Assembly: GCF_001426265.1 (NCBI RefSeq)
Contig: NZ_LMDG01000037.1
Location: 62,001 to 126,000 of the forward strand
DNA: 64,000 bases
DNA from: Rhizobium sp. Root1220
GTDB taxonomy: Bacteria; Pseudomonadota; Alphaproteobacteria; Rhizobiales; Rhizobiaceae
Reading direction: 5' to 3'
Positions 25,280 to 33,963 of the stretch are shown here, one piece after another. A program made the translations under genes and the position numbers. The notes below the pieces were generated by a model. The model ran no database searches, was not told the origin of the DNA, and saw only the letters and a list, made by a program, of their open reading frames with translations. How positions within the stretch are numbered: the stretch's first letter is position 1; each line of letters opens with the position of its first letter.

Positions 25280-25300
25280 CGATTGAATTAATTTAAATCG
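25280..25300. promoter_or_regulatory. AT-rich imperfect palindrome before the endolysin gene
   Basis: CGATT at 25280-25284 pairs with AATCG at 25296-25300, with a nearly symmetric AT-rich centre. It lies 42 bases before the endolysin ATG and about 90 bases from the start of the small minus-strand gene, a suitable place for a regulator site. Confidence 0.35.
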
Positions 25301-25342
25301 ATTGAGGTGGCGAGAGCCGTACCACTTTCAGAGGCGGAGCAT

Positions 25343-26029
25343 ATGGTTATCCACATCGACAGGCCCTTCTTCTTCGATATCGTGCGCGACGCCCTTTTTA
25401 AGGGAGTGCTTAATCAGCCGCAGGTCGAGGGAATGACGGCGATTCTTGATTTCTGGGAAGCGCGGCTGCCGGAGGCCGATCAGCGCTGGCTCGCCTATAT
25501 CATGGCGACCGCCTACCACGAAACCGCCTACACGATGCAGCCGGTCCGCGAGACGCTGGCGCTGACCGACGGCGGCGCCATCGACGTTCTCGAGAAGGCT
25601 TTTGCCGGCGGCAAGCTCTCCTGGGTGAAGACCCCATATTGGCGGCCGGACGAGGACGGAAAGAGCTGGCTCGGCCGCGGCCTTGTCCAGCTCACCCACA
25701 AGCGGAATTACGAGGCGATGAGCAAGCTCACCGGGGTCGATCTGGTGGCCGAGCCCGACCGGGCAATGGAGATGGACACGGCGGTCTCGATCCTGATCGA
25801 AGGCATGGTCGACGGCAGCTTCACCAACCACAAGCTCGCCGACCACCTGAACGAAACGACGGACGACTGGGTGAATGCGCGGCGGATCGTCAACGGCACC
25901 GACCGCGCCGAGAAACTGGCCGGCTACGGCAAGACCTTCCTTGCGGCGATCCGCCACGAGCGACCGGTGGGGTGGGTTGCGCGGTTGAAGGCCTGGCTTG
26001 ACCGTGGTATCGCGCGGATCATCGGCTAG
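25343..26029 (+). CDS. GH19-like endolysin/lysozyme
   Basis: 228-residue protein of the GH19/chitinase-like lysozyme type. The probable catalytic Glu60 is in ATAYHETAYTMQP and the conserved substrate-binding motif is GRGLVQLTHKRNY (about 111-123). There is no signal peptide, so release would need a holin; a holin-like protein lies at the end of the same cluster. The position between large terminase and portal suggests it belongs to the GTA as its lysis enzyme. The ATG has an AGGCGGA site upstream. Confidence 0.8.
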   Translation: MVIHIDRPFFFDIVRDALFKGVLNQPQVEGMTAILDFWEARLPEADQRWLAYIMATAYHETAYTMQPVRETLALTDGGAIDVLEKAFAGGKLSWVKTPYWRPDEDGKSWLGRGLVQLTHKRNYEAMSKLTGVDLVAEPDRAMEMDTAVSILIEGMVDGSFTNHKLADHLNETTDDWVNARRIVNGTDRAEKLAGYGKTFLAAIRHERPVGWVARLKAWLDRGIARIIG

Positions 26030-26050
26030 AGAGTATCTCAGGAGTTCCGC

Positions 26051-26359
26051 GTGATCCGCCATATCGTTTTCTTCACGGCGCCGGCCGAAAATCTGGAAAA
26101 GGTCCGTGCCGGCCTGTCCATCCTGACGGCAATCCCGCATGCGCGCCTGCTGGAGATCGGGACGAACGTCAAGACTGACCAGCTGGGCACCGATGTCGAT
26201 CTTGTTGTCTACGGTGAATTCGACGACGAGGCGGCGCTTGCCGCCTACAAGGCACACCCGGACTACCGGCGATCCATCGATCTCGTGCGGCCGATCCGCG
26301 AAATGCGGATGGCGGCAGATTACGAGAGCGATACGGCGGTGAAGCAGCCGCTGCGGTAG
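26051..26359 (+). CDS. Dabb (stress-responsive A/B barrel) family protein
   Basis: 102-residue Dabb-fold protein beginning with the typical IRHIVFFTA strand and including DVDLVVYGEFDDEAALAAYKAHPDY (about 48-72), which is the family signature. The start is GTG with AGGAG upstream. It follows the endolysin by 21 bases on the same strand, but its fold is a small oligomeric barrel of uncertain function, so it is probably a passenger within the GTA region. Confidence 0.82.
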   Translation: MIRHIVFFTAPAENLEKVRAGLSILTAIPHARLLEIGTNVKTDQLGTDVDLVVYGEFDDEAALAAYKAHPDYRRSIDLVRPIREMRMAADYESDTAVKQPLR

Positions 26360-26407
26360 TTGCCGGCTGCAGTCTAGTGACGGACGAGAGTCTGGCCCGG
26401 CGGGTGT

Positions 26408-26944
26408 TCAGTTCGCACGCGCGGAAAAATCGTCGACGGCATCGGAAACGCGTGCGGTGCGGACAAATAGTGCCCGGAACTTGTCCCAGAAATGTCCGCC
26501 AAGAACGATGAAACTGGCCAGGAATATCAAGTCGCCAAGCACCTGGAGCTGCAAAAGCTGCGGACGAAGGCCGGGCCACGCCGCGTCGATGTAGGGCTCA
26601 AGCACCGCAGTCACGAGCGGAAGGACGAACATGACCAGCCCGAAATTGTACCGTGCGGGGCTGACGGCGCTTTCCGGGGGAAAGCGAAAGGCTCCGAATA
26701 TCGTGGTCTTGAGCTGCTGGAAACCGGGCTTCCCCATCACCGCGACGGCCAGAAGGATAACCGCCTTGTTCCAGATGAAGATGATTCCCGTCGCCGTCGC
26801 GATGGTAGCGGCAGACGCCTGCATCCATGCCAGGATCGGCACCAGTAGCCATGCGGCTCCGACCAGACATATCAACAAGACGCCGAGCTTGAACCGCCAG
26901 GTCGCCTTGCTCGGCTCCGGCCTTCCTGCGATCTGGCCTGCCAT
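26408..26944 (-). CDS. Integral membrane protein, transporter-suffix type
   Basis: 178-residue membrane protein with four hydrophobic segments (about 18-40, 45-70, 98-118 and 132-150). The motif AVMGKPGFQQLK (about 68-79) suggests the 'transporter suffix domain' family. It lies on the minus strand inside the GTA region, converging on the Dabb gene and diverging from the portal gene, and is probably not a GTA part. Function is unknown. Confidence 0.65.
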   Translation of the reverse strand: MAGQIAGRPEPSKATWRFKLGVLLICLVGAAWLLVPILAWMQASAATIATATGIIFIWNKAVILLAVAVMGKPGFQQLKTTIFGAFRFPPESAVSPARYNFGLVMFVLPLVTAVLEPYIDAAWPGLRPQLLQLQVLGDLIFLASFIVLGGHFWDKFRALFVRTARVSDAVDDFSARAN

Positions 26945-27183
26945 ACTGCTATCTCCACCAAGAGTGCTTCACGCAGTGCACTGACCTTGGTTGGCAGGCT
27001 CATAGTGCGTCGCTTGCGAGTGGCACGATGTTGACTTGCCGGGACGAAGCCAGTGAAGCACAACCACTTTGACGCAAGCGCATTGCGCCTGTCAAACGCA
27101 CGGCTTCAGGCGCAGGCCTCCATCATCGTGGCGGCGAGATGGCTGGCAGATTCTGAACCTCGCCGAATTTTAGGAAAACAACC

Positions 27184-28341
27184 ATGAAATTCCGATCGTT
27201 TCTGCCGTGGGCTTCCATGGCGGCCCGCAAGCCCATGTCCGAAAGAAAAGCTGCTTCCGGCTTCATGTCGCTCGCGGCCGAAGGCCGGGCAAGCTGGACC
27301 GGCCGCTCCTATGCAGCACTTTCACGCGAAGGCTTCATGCGCAATCCGGTGGCACATCGTTGTGTCCGGCTGGTCTCGGAAACGACCGCTTCCGTGCCGA
27401 TACTGCTCTATGAAGGCGATCGCGAGCGTCCGGATCATCCGCTGCTGGCGCTGCTAAGGCAGCCGAACGGGCGGATGGGCGGGCCCGATTTTTTCGAAGC
27501 GCTCTATGGTCATCTGCTGCTGTCCGGCAACGCCTATGTCGAGCCGCTCGCCATCGGCGGGCAGTTGCGGGAGCTTCATCTGCTCAGGCCTGACCGGATC
27601 AGCATCGTCGAAGGGCGCGACGGCTGGCCGGAGGCCTATGACTACCGCGCTGGCGGCTCGGTGCGCCGCTTCCCCTTGGAGACTGACGGGCTCGGGCTAC
27701 TGCACCTGAAGCTGTTTCATCCGCTCGATGATCATCTGGGCTTTCCGCCGCTGGCCGCCGCACAGGTGGCGCTCGATCTCTCCAATGCGGCGGCCACCTG
27801 GAACAAGGCGCTGCTCGACAATTCGGCGCGTCCTTCCGGCGCGCTGGTCTACCAGCCGAAGGAGGGCGGTAACCTCTCGCCCGATCAATACGAACGGCTG
27901 AAGCTGGAGCTGGACGAGGGGTATTCCGGCCCGATGCGCGCCGGCCGGCCGCTGCTGCTCGAAGGCGGGCTCGACTGGAAGTCGATGGGGCTATCGCCCC
28001 GGGACATGGATTTCGTCGAGGCTCGCAACGGCGCTGCCCGCGACATCGCGCTCGCATTCGGCGTGCCGCCGATGCTGCTCGGCATTCCCGGTGACAACAC
28101 CTACGCAAACTATCAGGAAGCCAATCGCGCATTCTATCGCCTGACCGTGCTGCCGATGCTGACGCGCACCGCCGCCTCGCTCTCCGCCTGGGCTGCAGGC
28201 ATCTACGGTGACGGGCTGCGGCTGGAGCCGGATCTCGACAGGGTCGCGGGGCTAGCATCCGAGCGTGATCAACTCTGGATGCGCGTCGGCAGCGCTACCT
28301 TCCTGACGGACGAGGAAAAGCGGCAGGCGGTGGGGTATTGA
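27184..28341 (+). CDS. GTA portal protein, HK97 type (g3)
   Basis: 385-residue phage portal protein that would form the dodecameric DNA channel at one head vertex. The family pattern is clear: NPVAHRCVRLVSETTASVPI (about 58-77), DHLGFPPLAAAQVALDLSNA near 184-203, and FGVPPMLLGIPGDNTYANYQEANR near 291-314. The start follows TAGGAAA. It resumes the GTA order after the intervening endolysin, Dabb and membrane genes. Confidence 0.92.
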   Translation: MKFRSFLPWASMAARKPMSERKAASGFMSLAAEGRASWTGRSYAALSREGFMRNPVAHRCVRLVSETTASVPILLYEGDRERPDHPLLALLRQPNGRMGGPDFFEALYGHLLLSGNAYVEPLAIGGQLRELHLLRPDRISIVEGRDGWPEAYDYRAGGSVRRFPLETDGLGLLHLKLFHPLDDHLGFPPLAAAQVALDLSNAAATWNKALLDNSARPSGALVYQPKEGGNLSPDQYERLKLELDEGYSGPMRAGRPLLLEGGLDWKSMGLSPRDMDFVEARNGAARDIALAFGVPPMLLGIPGDNTYANYQEANRAFYRLTVLPMLTRTAASLSAWAAGIYGDGLRLEPDLDRVAGLASERDQLWMRVGSATFLTDEEKRQAVGY

Positions 28342-28514
28342 GCAGCCGCTGCGCGAACTTTTACGAGATACCGCCAGATTGACGCGTTCCGATGTCGCGC
28401 CATCAGGCTGATGCGGCATCTGAACCTCCGGACTCTGCCTGCGAAGATATTCGTGCAACCGATTGAAAAGATTCGCTGAAGCAGACGAACCGGATCCAAA
28501 CGAGAGACCTCAAG

Positions 28515-28831
28515 ATGGCTGATTTTTCCAATGATGCCGGGCTCTGGGCGACCAGAGCGCTGGGCGCGTCGGCGGGCCTGCCGTGTCGCTTGTCTATCTT
28601 TTTCCGAAAAGCCGGCGCGAGGCGGCGAGCCGCTTCTTCACCGGTCTTGCCTGCGGCACCATCTTCGGTGGGCCGACGGGCATCTGGATCGCCGAGCGAC
28701 TGGAGCTTGTCGATCGGCTCTCGGCGTCGGAGGTGATGCTGTCGGGTTCGGCGGCATCGAGCCTCTGCGCCTGGTGGGGTCTCGGCATTCTCTCGCGCAT
28801 CGCCGGGCGCTACGGCGCTCGCAACCGCTGA
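28515..28831 (+). pseudogene. GTA g3.5 membrane protein (DUF6107 type), frameshifted
   Basis: The gene between portal and protease is split over two frames. The first frame, from ATG 28515, gives MADFSNDAGLWATRALGASAG. The continuation, SLVYLFPKSRREAASRFF to the stop at 28831, lies in a frame shifted by one base and has a membrane segment and the usual end. The junction is near 28575-28585 (GGCCTGCCGTGTCG), where one base seems to be missing. The joined product would be about 105 residues with the typical GTA g3.5/DUF6107 layout. It could be a true mutation or a sequencing error. Confidence 0.7.
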
Positions 28832-28866
28832 GGCGACACGGCATTTCGACAACGAGGAGCATGATG

Positions 28867-29451
28867 ATGACCGCAAGCCGCGCGCTGGCGCGATCCCCCA
28901 TCGGCGCGGATACGCGCAAGTTCGCCAATCTGGAGCTGCGCGGGCTGAGCCGCGACGGCACCTTTTCCGGCTATGCCAGCGTCTTCGGCGAGGTCGACCT
29001 CGGCAAGGACGCCATCGAGCGCGGTGCCTTCCGCAAGTCGCTCGCCGAGCGCGGGGCAGGCGGGGTGCGGATGCTCTTCCAGCACGAGCCGGCCGAACCG
29101 ATCGGCGCATGGAAGACAATCCGCGAGGACAGCCGCGGGCTCTATGTCGAGGGCGTTCTGGCCGATGGCGTCAGCCGTGCCCGCGAGGTCCACCAGTTGT
29201 TGAAGAACGGTGCGCTCGATGGGCTCTCGATCGGGTTTCGTACCGTGCGGGCGCGGACCGATGGGAAATCGGGCGTACGCCGCATCCTCGAGGCCGATCT
29301 TTGGGAAATATCCGTCGTGACCTTTCCGATGCTGCCGTCGGCCCGCGTGCAGAACATCAAGAATGCGCGGTGGTTCCGCGACAAGGAGACCGAGCTTGTC
29401 CGCGCCATGCGCCGGGCCGCGCGGATGATGCTGACCGAAACCTTCAAATAG
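28867..29451 (+). CDS. GTA prohead protease, HK97 family (g4)
   Basis: 194-residue prohead serine protease (U35-like) that would trim the capsid precursor. The motif LQFQHEP-type region is visible as MLFQHEPAEPIG (about 67-78), where the His is the probable catalytic one. LLKNGALDGLSIGF (about 115-128) contains the likely active Ser. ATG 28867 is the third of three consecutive ATGs and has the best spacing to GAGGAG; 28861 and 28864 are alternatives. Confidence 0.88.
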   Translation: MTASRALARSPIGADTRKFANLELRGLSRDGTFSGYASVFGEVDLGKDAIERGAFRKSLAERGAGGVRMLFQHEPAEPIGAWKTIREDSRGLYVEGVLADGVSRAREVHQLLKNGALDGLSIGFRTVRARTDGKSGVRRILEADLWEISVVTFPMLPSARVQNIKNARWFRDKETELVRAMRRAARMMLTETFK

Positions 29452-29460
29452 GATGACCCC

Positions 29461-30717
29461 ATGACCGACAAGCAGACTGCCGCCAAGACCGCGCCCGAGA
29501 TCAAGGCGGCCCCGGAGATGACCGCCGCATTCGACGAGTTCATGGAAGCCTTCGAGGCATTCAAGGAAACCAACGACCGCAGGCTCGGCGAAATCGAGGA
29601 GAAGCTGACCTCCGACGTCGTCACACGTGACAAGATGGACCGTATCAACCGCGCCATGGACGAGCAGAAGAGGGTGCTCGACCAGCTTGCATTGAAGAAG
29701 GCCCGGCCGCCGCTCGGGCGTGCCGCTGCCTCCGGCGCCGAGGCGACCGAGCACAAGGCGGCCTTCGAGCAGTATATCCGCCGGGGTGACGAAGCCGGGC
29801 TGCGCGAGATCGAGGCAAAGGCGATGTCGGCGGGGTCGGGTTCCGATGGCGGCTACCTTGTGCCTGAAGAGACGGATACCGAGATCGGGCGCCGCCTATC
29901 GGTGGTTTCGCCGATCCGCGCGCTGGCAACGGTACGGCAGGTGTCCGGCTCCGTGCTGAAGAAGCCCTTCTCCACTGCGGGCATGGCCGCCGGTTGGGTG
30001 GCGGAAACCGCGGCGCGGCCGCAGACCAGCAGCGCCCAGCTGGCCGAGTTGTCCTTCCCGACCATGGAACTCTACGCCATGCCGGCGGCGACCCAGGCGT
30101 TGCTTGACGATGCGGCGGTCGATATCGAGGCCTGGATTTCGGGCGAGGTCGACACCGTTTTTGCCGAGCAGGAAGGCACGGCCTTCGTCGGTGGCGACGG
30201 CACCAACAAGCCAAAAGGGTTCCTCACCTATACGGCGGTGGCCGATAGTGCCTGGAGCTGGGGCAATCTCGGCTATATCGCAACTGGTGCGGCCGGTGCC
30301 TTCAAGACGACCGGGGCCTCCGACACGTTGATCGATACGATCTATGCGCTGAAGGCGGGCCACCGGCAGAATGCCAACTTCGTGATGAACCGCAAGACGC
30401 AGGCAGAGGTACGCAAGCTGAAGGACGGCGATGGCCGTTACCTCTGGCAGCCGCCGGCAACGGCGGGCGAGGCGGCATCGCTGATCGGTTTTCCCGTGGT
30501 CGAGGCCGAGGACATGCCGGATATCGCGGCCAATGCCTTGCCGATCGCCTTCGGCGATTTCCGGGCAGGTTATCTCGTGGTTGACCGCACCGGCGTACGG
30601 GTGCTCCGCGATCCCTATTCGGCCAAGCCCTACGTGCTGTTTTACACCACCAAACGCGTCGGCGGCGGGGTGCAGAACTTCGAGGCGATCAAGCTCATCA
30701 GGTTTGCCGTCAGCTGA
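29461..30717 (+). CDS. GTA major capsid protein, HK97 fold (g5)
   Basis: 418-residue HK97-type major capsid protein. An N-terminal delta-domain, highly charged and coiled-coil-like (about 1-110), is followed by the mature shell region beginning near MSAGSGSDGGYLVPEE. Conserved features include FVGGDGTNKPKGFL (about 241-254) and the C-terminal FGDFRAGYLVVDRTGV. The order protease then capsid supports processing by the upstream gene product. The gene ends 116 bases before g6. Confidence 0.93.
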   Translation: MTDKQTAAKTAPEIKAAPEMTAAFDEFMEAFEAFKETNDRRLGEIEEKLTSDVVTRDKMDRINRAMDEQKRVLDQLALKKARPPLGRAAASGAEATEHKAAFEQYIRRGDEAGLREIEAKAMSAGSGSDGGYLVPEETDTEIGRRLSVVSPIRALATVRQVSGSVLKKPFSTAGMAAGWVAETAARPQTSSAQLAELSFPTMELYAMPAATQALLDDAAVDIEAWISGEVDTVFAEQEGTAFVGGDGTNKPKGFLTYTAVADSAWSWGNLGYIATGAAGAFKTTGASDTLIDTIYALKAGHRQNANFVMNRKTQAEVRKLKDGDGRYLWQPPATAGEAASLIGFPVVEAEDMPDIAANALPIAFGDFRAGYLVVDRTGVRVLRDPYSAKPYVLFYTTKRVGGGVQNFEAIKLIRFAVS

Positions 30718-30755
30718 TCGAACGTCGAAGTACGCGGTGCTCCGGCCGCCGGTTT

Positions 30756-30779
30756 CTTCTCCCCGACAGGGAGGAGAAG
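30756..30779. repeat. Short inverted repeat between capsid and g6
   Basis: CTTCTCC (30756-30762) pairs with GGAGAAG (30773-30779) around a ten-base loop. Similar CTTCTCC...GGAGAAG palindromes are common in rhizobial intergenic DNA, but I cannot confirm family membership without comparison to the genome. Confidence 0.35.
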
Positions 30780-30833
30780 CTCGCGGATCATGCGCCGGAC
30801 GACAAGCCCGCCTTGATGGAACCAGGAACCCTT

Positions 30834-31403
30834 ATGACCTACGCACCCGTTACTCCGCCCGCGGTGGAGGCACTGACGCTTGCCGACGTGAAAGCCCACC
30901 TGCGGCTCGACGACGGCCTCGAAGACGCGCTCCTTGCATCGCTGATCCGCGTCTCGCGGGATCATCTGGAGCGCACCACGGGTCTGTGTCTGATAGCCCA
31001 GACATGGCGGCTCTATCTTGATTCAGCACCCGAAGATGGCGTGATTCAAATACTCAGGGGACCGGTGCAAGCCGTTGAAAGCCTGACCCTTTACGATGTG
31101 TCCGGCGAAGAGCTGGCTGTGCCGCTTACGGGTCACATCCTCGACGGCACCGCCCGCCCGGCACGCCTCGTGCTGAAGCTTGGGCCGAACGCGGCACGGC
31201 CAATCAACGGCATCGAGATCGATTTCATCGCCGGTTTCGGCGAGAGCGGTGTCGACGTTCCCGATGCGCTGAAGCGAGCGATGTTGATGCACATCGCCCG
31301 GATGTTCGCCTTTCGCGGAGCCGTATCTGTCGAGGATCAGCCGGCGGACGTCCCGCCCGGGTATGACCGGCTGATCGCGCCGTTTCTGATGCGGAGGCTA
31401 TGA
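30834..31403 (+). CDS. GTA head-tail connector/adaptor (g6)
   Basis: 189-residue adaptor of the HK97 gp6 type, which would bind beneath the portal. The N-terminal part (LTLADVKAHLRLDD, about 15-28) and the later helical part (DALKRAMLMHIARMF, near 145-159) match the family. ATG 30834 was preferred because it gives the usual N terminus; a TTG and ATG at 30813/30816 in frame also exist. The stop overlaps the start region of g7. Confidence 0.85.
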   Translation: MTYAPVTPPAVEALTLADVKAHLRLDDGLEDALLASLIRVSRDHLERTTGLCLIAQTWRLYLDSAPEDGVIQILRGPVQAVESLTLYDVSGEELAVPLTGHILDGTARPARLVLKLGPNAARPINGIEIDFIAGFGESGVDVPDALKRAMLMHIARMFAFRGAVSVEDQPADVPPGYDRLIAPFLMRRL

Positions 31404-31738
31404 TGCGTTCGGTTTTCTTTGATCCCGGCCAGATGACCGCGCGGCTGGAACTGGAAATACCAGACGAAACGGCAGACGGGCAGGGCGGCGCCATGATCGC
31501 CTATGCCGTCGTAGCCTCGCTTTGGGCTCGCATCGAGCCGCTTGGCATTCGTCGGGAAGAACAGGCCAGCGCCGATGTCGGCACCCTCACGCATCGTGTC
31601 TGGATGCGTTTCCGCAGCGATATCCAGCCCGGCATGCGGCTGCGCAAGGGCGCGCGGATTTTCGTGATCCGTTCCTGGCACGATCCTGATGAGACAGGCC
31701 GATACCTCGTCTGTCTTTGCGAGGAGGACCGGCAATGA
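31403..31738 (+). CDS. GTA head-tail stopper (g7)
   Basis: 111-residue protein of the phage head-closure/stopper type (SPP1 gp16-like). It has the typical beta-rich pattern and a Trp-containing segment, VWMRFRSDIQPGMRLR, about 66-81. GGAGG at 31393-31397 favours ATG 31403 over the adjacent ATG 31400. The TGA of g6 ends at 31403, and the stop of g7 overlaps the next short gene as ATGA. Confidence 0.82.
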   Translation: MRSVFFDPGQMTARLELEIPDETADGQGGAMIAYAVVASLWARIEPLGIRREEQASADVGTLTHRVWMRFRSDIQPGMRLRKGARIFVIRSWHDPDETGRYLVCLCEEDRQ

Positions 31739-31851
31739 CCGTATTGTCGACCATCACGCTGCCGGCGCTGATTGCCGCACTGGCAAAACTGGCGAGCGAT
31801 CTGAAGCCGAAGGACCCGAACAGGGAGGGCCGCGATGAGCGCCGCAAATGA
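31735..31851 (+). CDS. Short GTA-embedded protein (38 aa)
   Basis: A 38-codon frame that overlaps the g7 stop (ATGA) and runs 17 bases into g8. A GAGGAGGA ribosome site precedes the ATG. The peptide has a hydrophobic helix (LSTITLPALIAALAKLA, about 4-20) followed by a charged tail. Coupled arrangement and Shine-Dalgarno support a real gene. I do not recognise a family; it may be a small structural or chaperone-like GTA protein. Confidence 0.55.
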   Translation: MTVLSTITLPALIAALAKLASDLKPKDPNREGRDERRK

Positions 31852-32257
31852 ACTACTGGCAGCAGTCCATGCCCGGCTGACCGGCGACGCCCAACTCACA
31901 GCCCTGGTTGGCGCGGACGCTATCCGCGACCGGCTTGTGTCCGGCCGGAAACTGCCGTCGATCGTGATCGGCGATCTGGTGAGCAACGACTATTCGACTT
32001 CGACGGAGGCAGGCGAAGAACATCTGCTGACGCTCGAAATCTGGTCGGATGCAAATGGCCGAATGCGAACGCAGGATATTGCCGCTTGTGTCTTCGCGCT
32101 GCTGCACGATGCGCCGCTCGACTTGGCCAGCGCGCATCTCGTTGCCCTGCGGCATCGCTTGACCCGGACGCGCCGCGAGCCGAAGGCGAAATTGCACGTC
32201 GCGGAAATGCGGTTCAGGGCAGTGACGGAACAGGCTCCCCGGCCCCCCGCACCATAA
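31835..32257 (+). CDS. GTA tail terminator, DUF3168 (g8)
   Basis: 140-residue DUF3168 protein, the tail terminator of GTAs and related siphophages. Conserved elements are PSIVIGD (about 41-47), the strand LLTLEIWSDANG (about 64-75) and the C-terminal RRTREPKAKLHVAEMRFRA-like end. The AGGGAGGG site lies in the preceding short gene. Its last 44 bases overlap the 3' end of an antisense MFS pseudogene. Confidence 0.85.
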   Translation: MSAANELLAAVHARLTGDAQLTALVGADAIRDRLVSGRKLPSIVIGDLVSNDYSTSTEAGEEHLLTLEIWSDANGRMRTQDIAACVFALLHDAPLDLASAHLVALRHRLTRTRREPKAKLHVAEMRFRAVTEQAPRPPAP

Positions 32258-33431
32258 ACATCAGCGCCAGGATGAAACCGAGCGACACGATGGCCAAAAC
32301 TGCGCAGATCGCGATCGCCACCCCGCTGCCGGCGCGATCCAGAGTGGCGGTGAAGACGACCGGCGCAACAGCGTTGGCAAGGTTCTGCGGCAGCGACAGG
32401 CGGGCTGATTGCAGCCCATATTCGTGTGGCGAGAAGAGCGCCAGCGGCAGGAGGGCGCGGGCCACGGTCATGACGCCGGAACCGAAGCCGTAGAGCAGGA
32501 TGAAGGTCACAAGCAACGGTGTCGATGGCGGCATGACGATCATCAGCAGGAAGCTTGCGACCATCAGGCTGACGCCCATCGCCGCGCTGAGGATGGGGTT
32601 GCCGCGTTTCCCGAGCAGCATGTCCATGAAGCGTGCGGAGATGCCGATAATGCCGCGCGCCGAACCGAGCTGCAGTGCCAGTGCCGGCGAGGCGCCCGAC
32701 TGACGGAAGATTTCGAGTAGCGACGGCGATACGCCGAAGGTGATGAAGGTCGAGATCGTCGTCGCTGCGGCGATCAGCAGAAACGCCTTGCGTTGCGCCG
32801 TGCGTGAAAGCGCTACGGGCGAGATATGTGCGGCGGTGCCTTCCATATGGTTGGCAACCGGCTTTGGCAGCGCGAAAAGATGAAGCGGCAGGCATATGCA
32901 AAGCTGCAGCGCCGCGCAGATCAGGAAGGTCATCCGCCAGTCGACGGCTTCGTTGAGGGAGTTGAGAATGGGCCAGAAGATAGCGCTCGACAGGCCGGTG
33001 AACAGCATCAGGATCGCGATCATCCGCTTGCTGTTCGGTCCCTCACGCTCGACGACGGCGGTGTAGGCGGGCGCCGAGAGGCCGAGGGCGCCGCCGGCGC
33101 CGATCGCGACCTAGGCAAGCGCGTAGACAATGGGACCGGTCGCCGTCGCCAGAAGCAGCAGGCCGACGGTGAACGTGACCGAAGCCGCGGCGAGAATGCG
33201 TTGAGCGCCATAGCGTCCAAGCCATTTGCCCGTCGTCGGACCGACAAGGGCACTGACGATCATCATGATCGTCAGGCCGCCGAACACGATTTCGTTCGGC
33301 AGGCCGAGCTCGGGTGCAATGACGCGACCCATGACGCCCAGCATGTCGAAGCTGGTACCCCAACCGATGAGCTGTGTGACGGCGAGAACGGCAACCGTCT
33401 GCGCCGAGCGCAGGGAGAAGGATCGGGACAT
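32214..33431 (-). pseudogene. MFS transporter with an in-frame nonsense codon
   Basis: An MFS-type transporter frame of 406 codons, including the stop, runs on the minus strand through the middle of the GTA cluster. It is interrupted by TAG at 33111-33113, after 106 residues ending GPIVYALA; the same frame continues with VAIGAGGALGLSAPAYTAVV and on to the normal end. About 12 membrane helices are expected over both parts. The parent codon may have been TGG. The gene separates g8 from g9, which are adjacent in canonical GTA clusters, so it is probably an insertion. Confidence 0.8.
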
Positions 33432-33555
33432 GGCAGCGGGGGACTTTGAACAAGGAGACCGGTGGTTCGTAACAGCAACATCGGCACGTGGAAAGCGACA
33501 AGTTGATGACAGTGGCGGGCGCTTTTGGGCGCTGTTTCTTTGAAGGGATCAAGCG

Positions 33556-33963
33556 ATGGTGGCGCAAAAGGGCAAGGACCTGCTCCTCAAGATATTCAAC
33601 GGCACATCCTACGAAGCGGTGGCGGGCTTGCGCTCGAAGCGGCTCGCTTTCAACGCCGAAACGGTCGATGCGACGGATGCTGAAAGCGCAGGCCGCTGGC
33701 GTGAGCTTCTGGGCGGCGCGGGCGTGCAGCGCGCGTCGGTCTCTGGCGCTGGTATCTTCAAGGATGCCGCTTCCGACGCGCTGGTGCGTGGCGCATTCTT
33801 CAACGCTGCGATCCTCGGCTGGCAGATTGTCGTTCCGGGTTTCGGGACAGTGACGGGGCCGTTCCAGGCGAGCGCTCTGGAATATTCTGGCCAGTACAAC
33901 GGCGAGGTGATGTTCGAACTCGCGTTGGAATCGGCCGGCGCAATTGTTTTCGAGGCGTTCTGA
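33556..33963 (+). CDS. GTA major tail tube protein (g9)
   Basis: 135-residue major tail protein. It begins with KGKDLLLKIFNG and includes DAESAGRWRELLGGAGVQRASVSG (about 40-63) and the typical C-terminal NGEVMFELALESAG, which fits GTA g9. It would form the tail tube. GAAGGGATCAAGCG precedes the ATG. Its stop overlaps the start of g10 as TGATG, consistent with coupling. Confidence 0.88.
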   Translation: MVAQKGKDLLLKIFNGTSYEAVAGLRSKRLAFNAETVDATDAESAGRWRELLGGAGVQRASVSGAGIFKDAASDALVRGAFFNAAILGWQIVVPGFGTVTGPFQASALEYSGQYNGEVMFELALESAGAIVFEAF

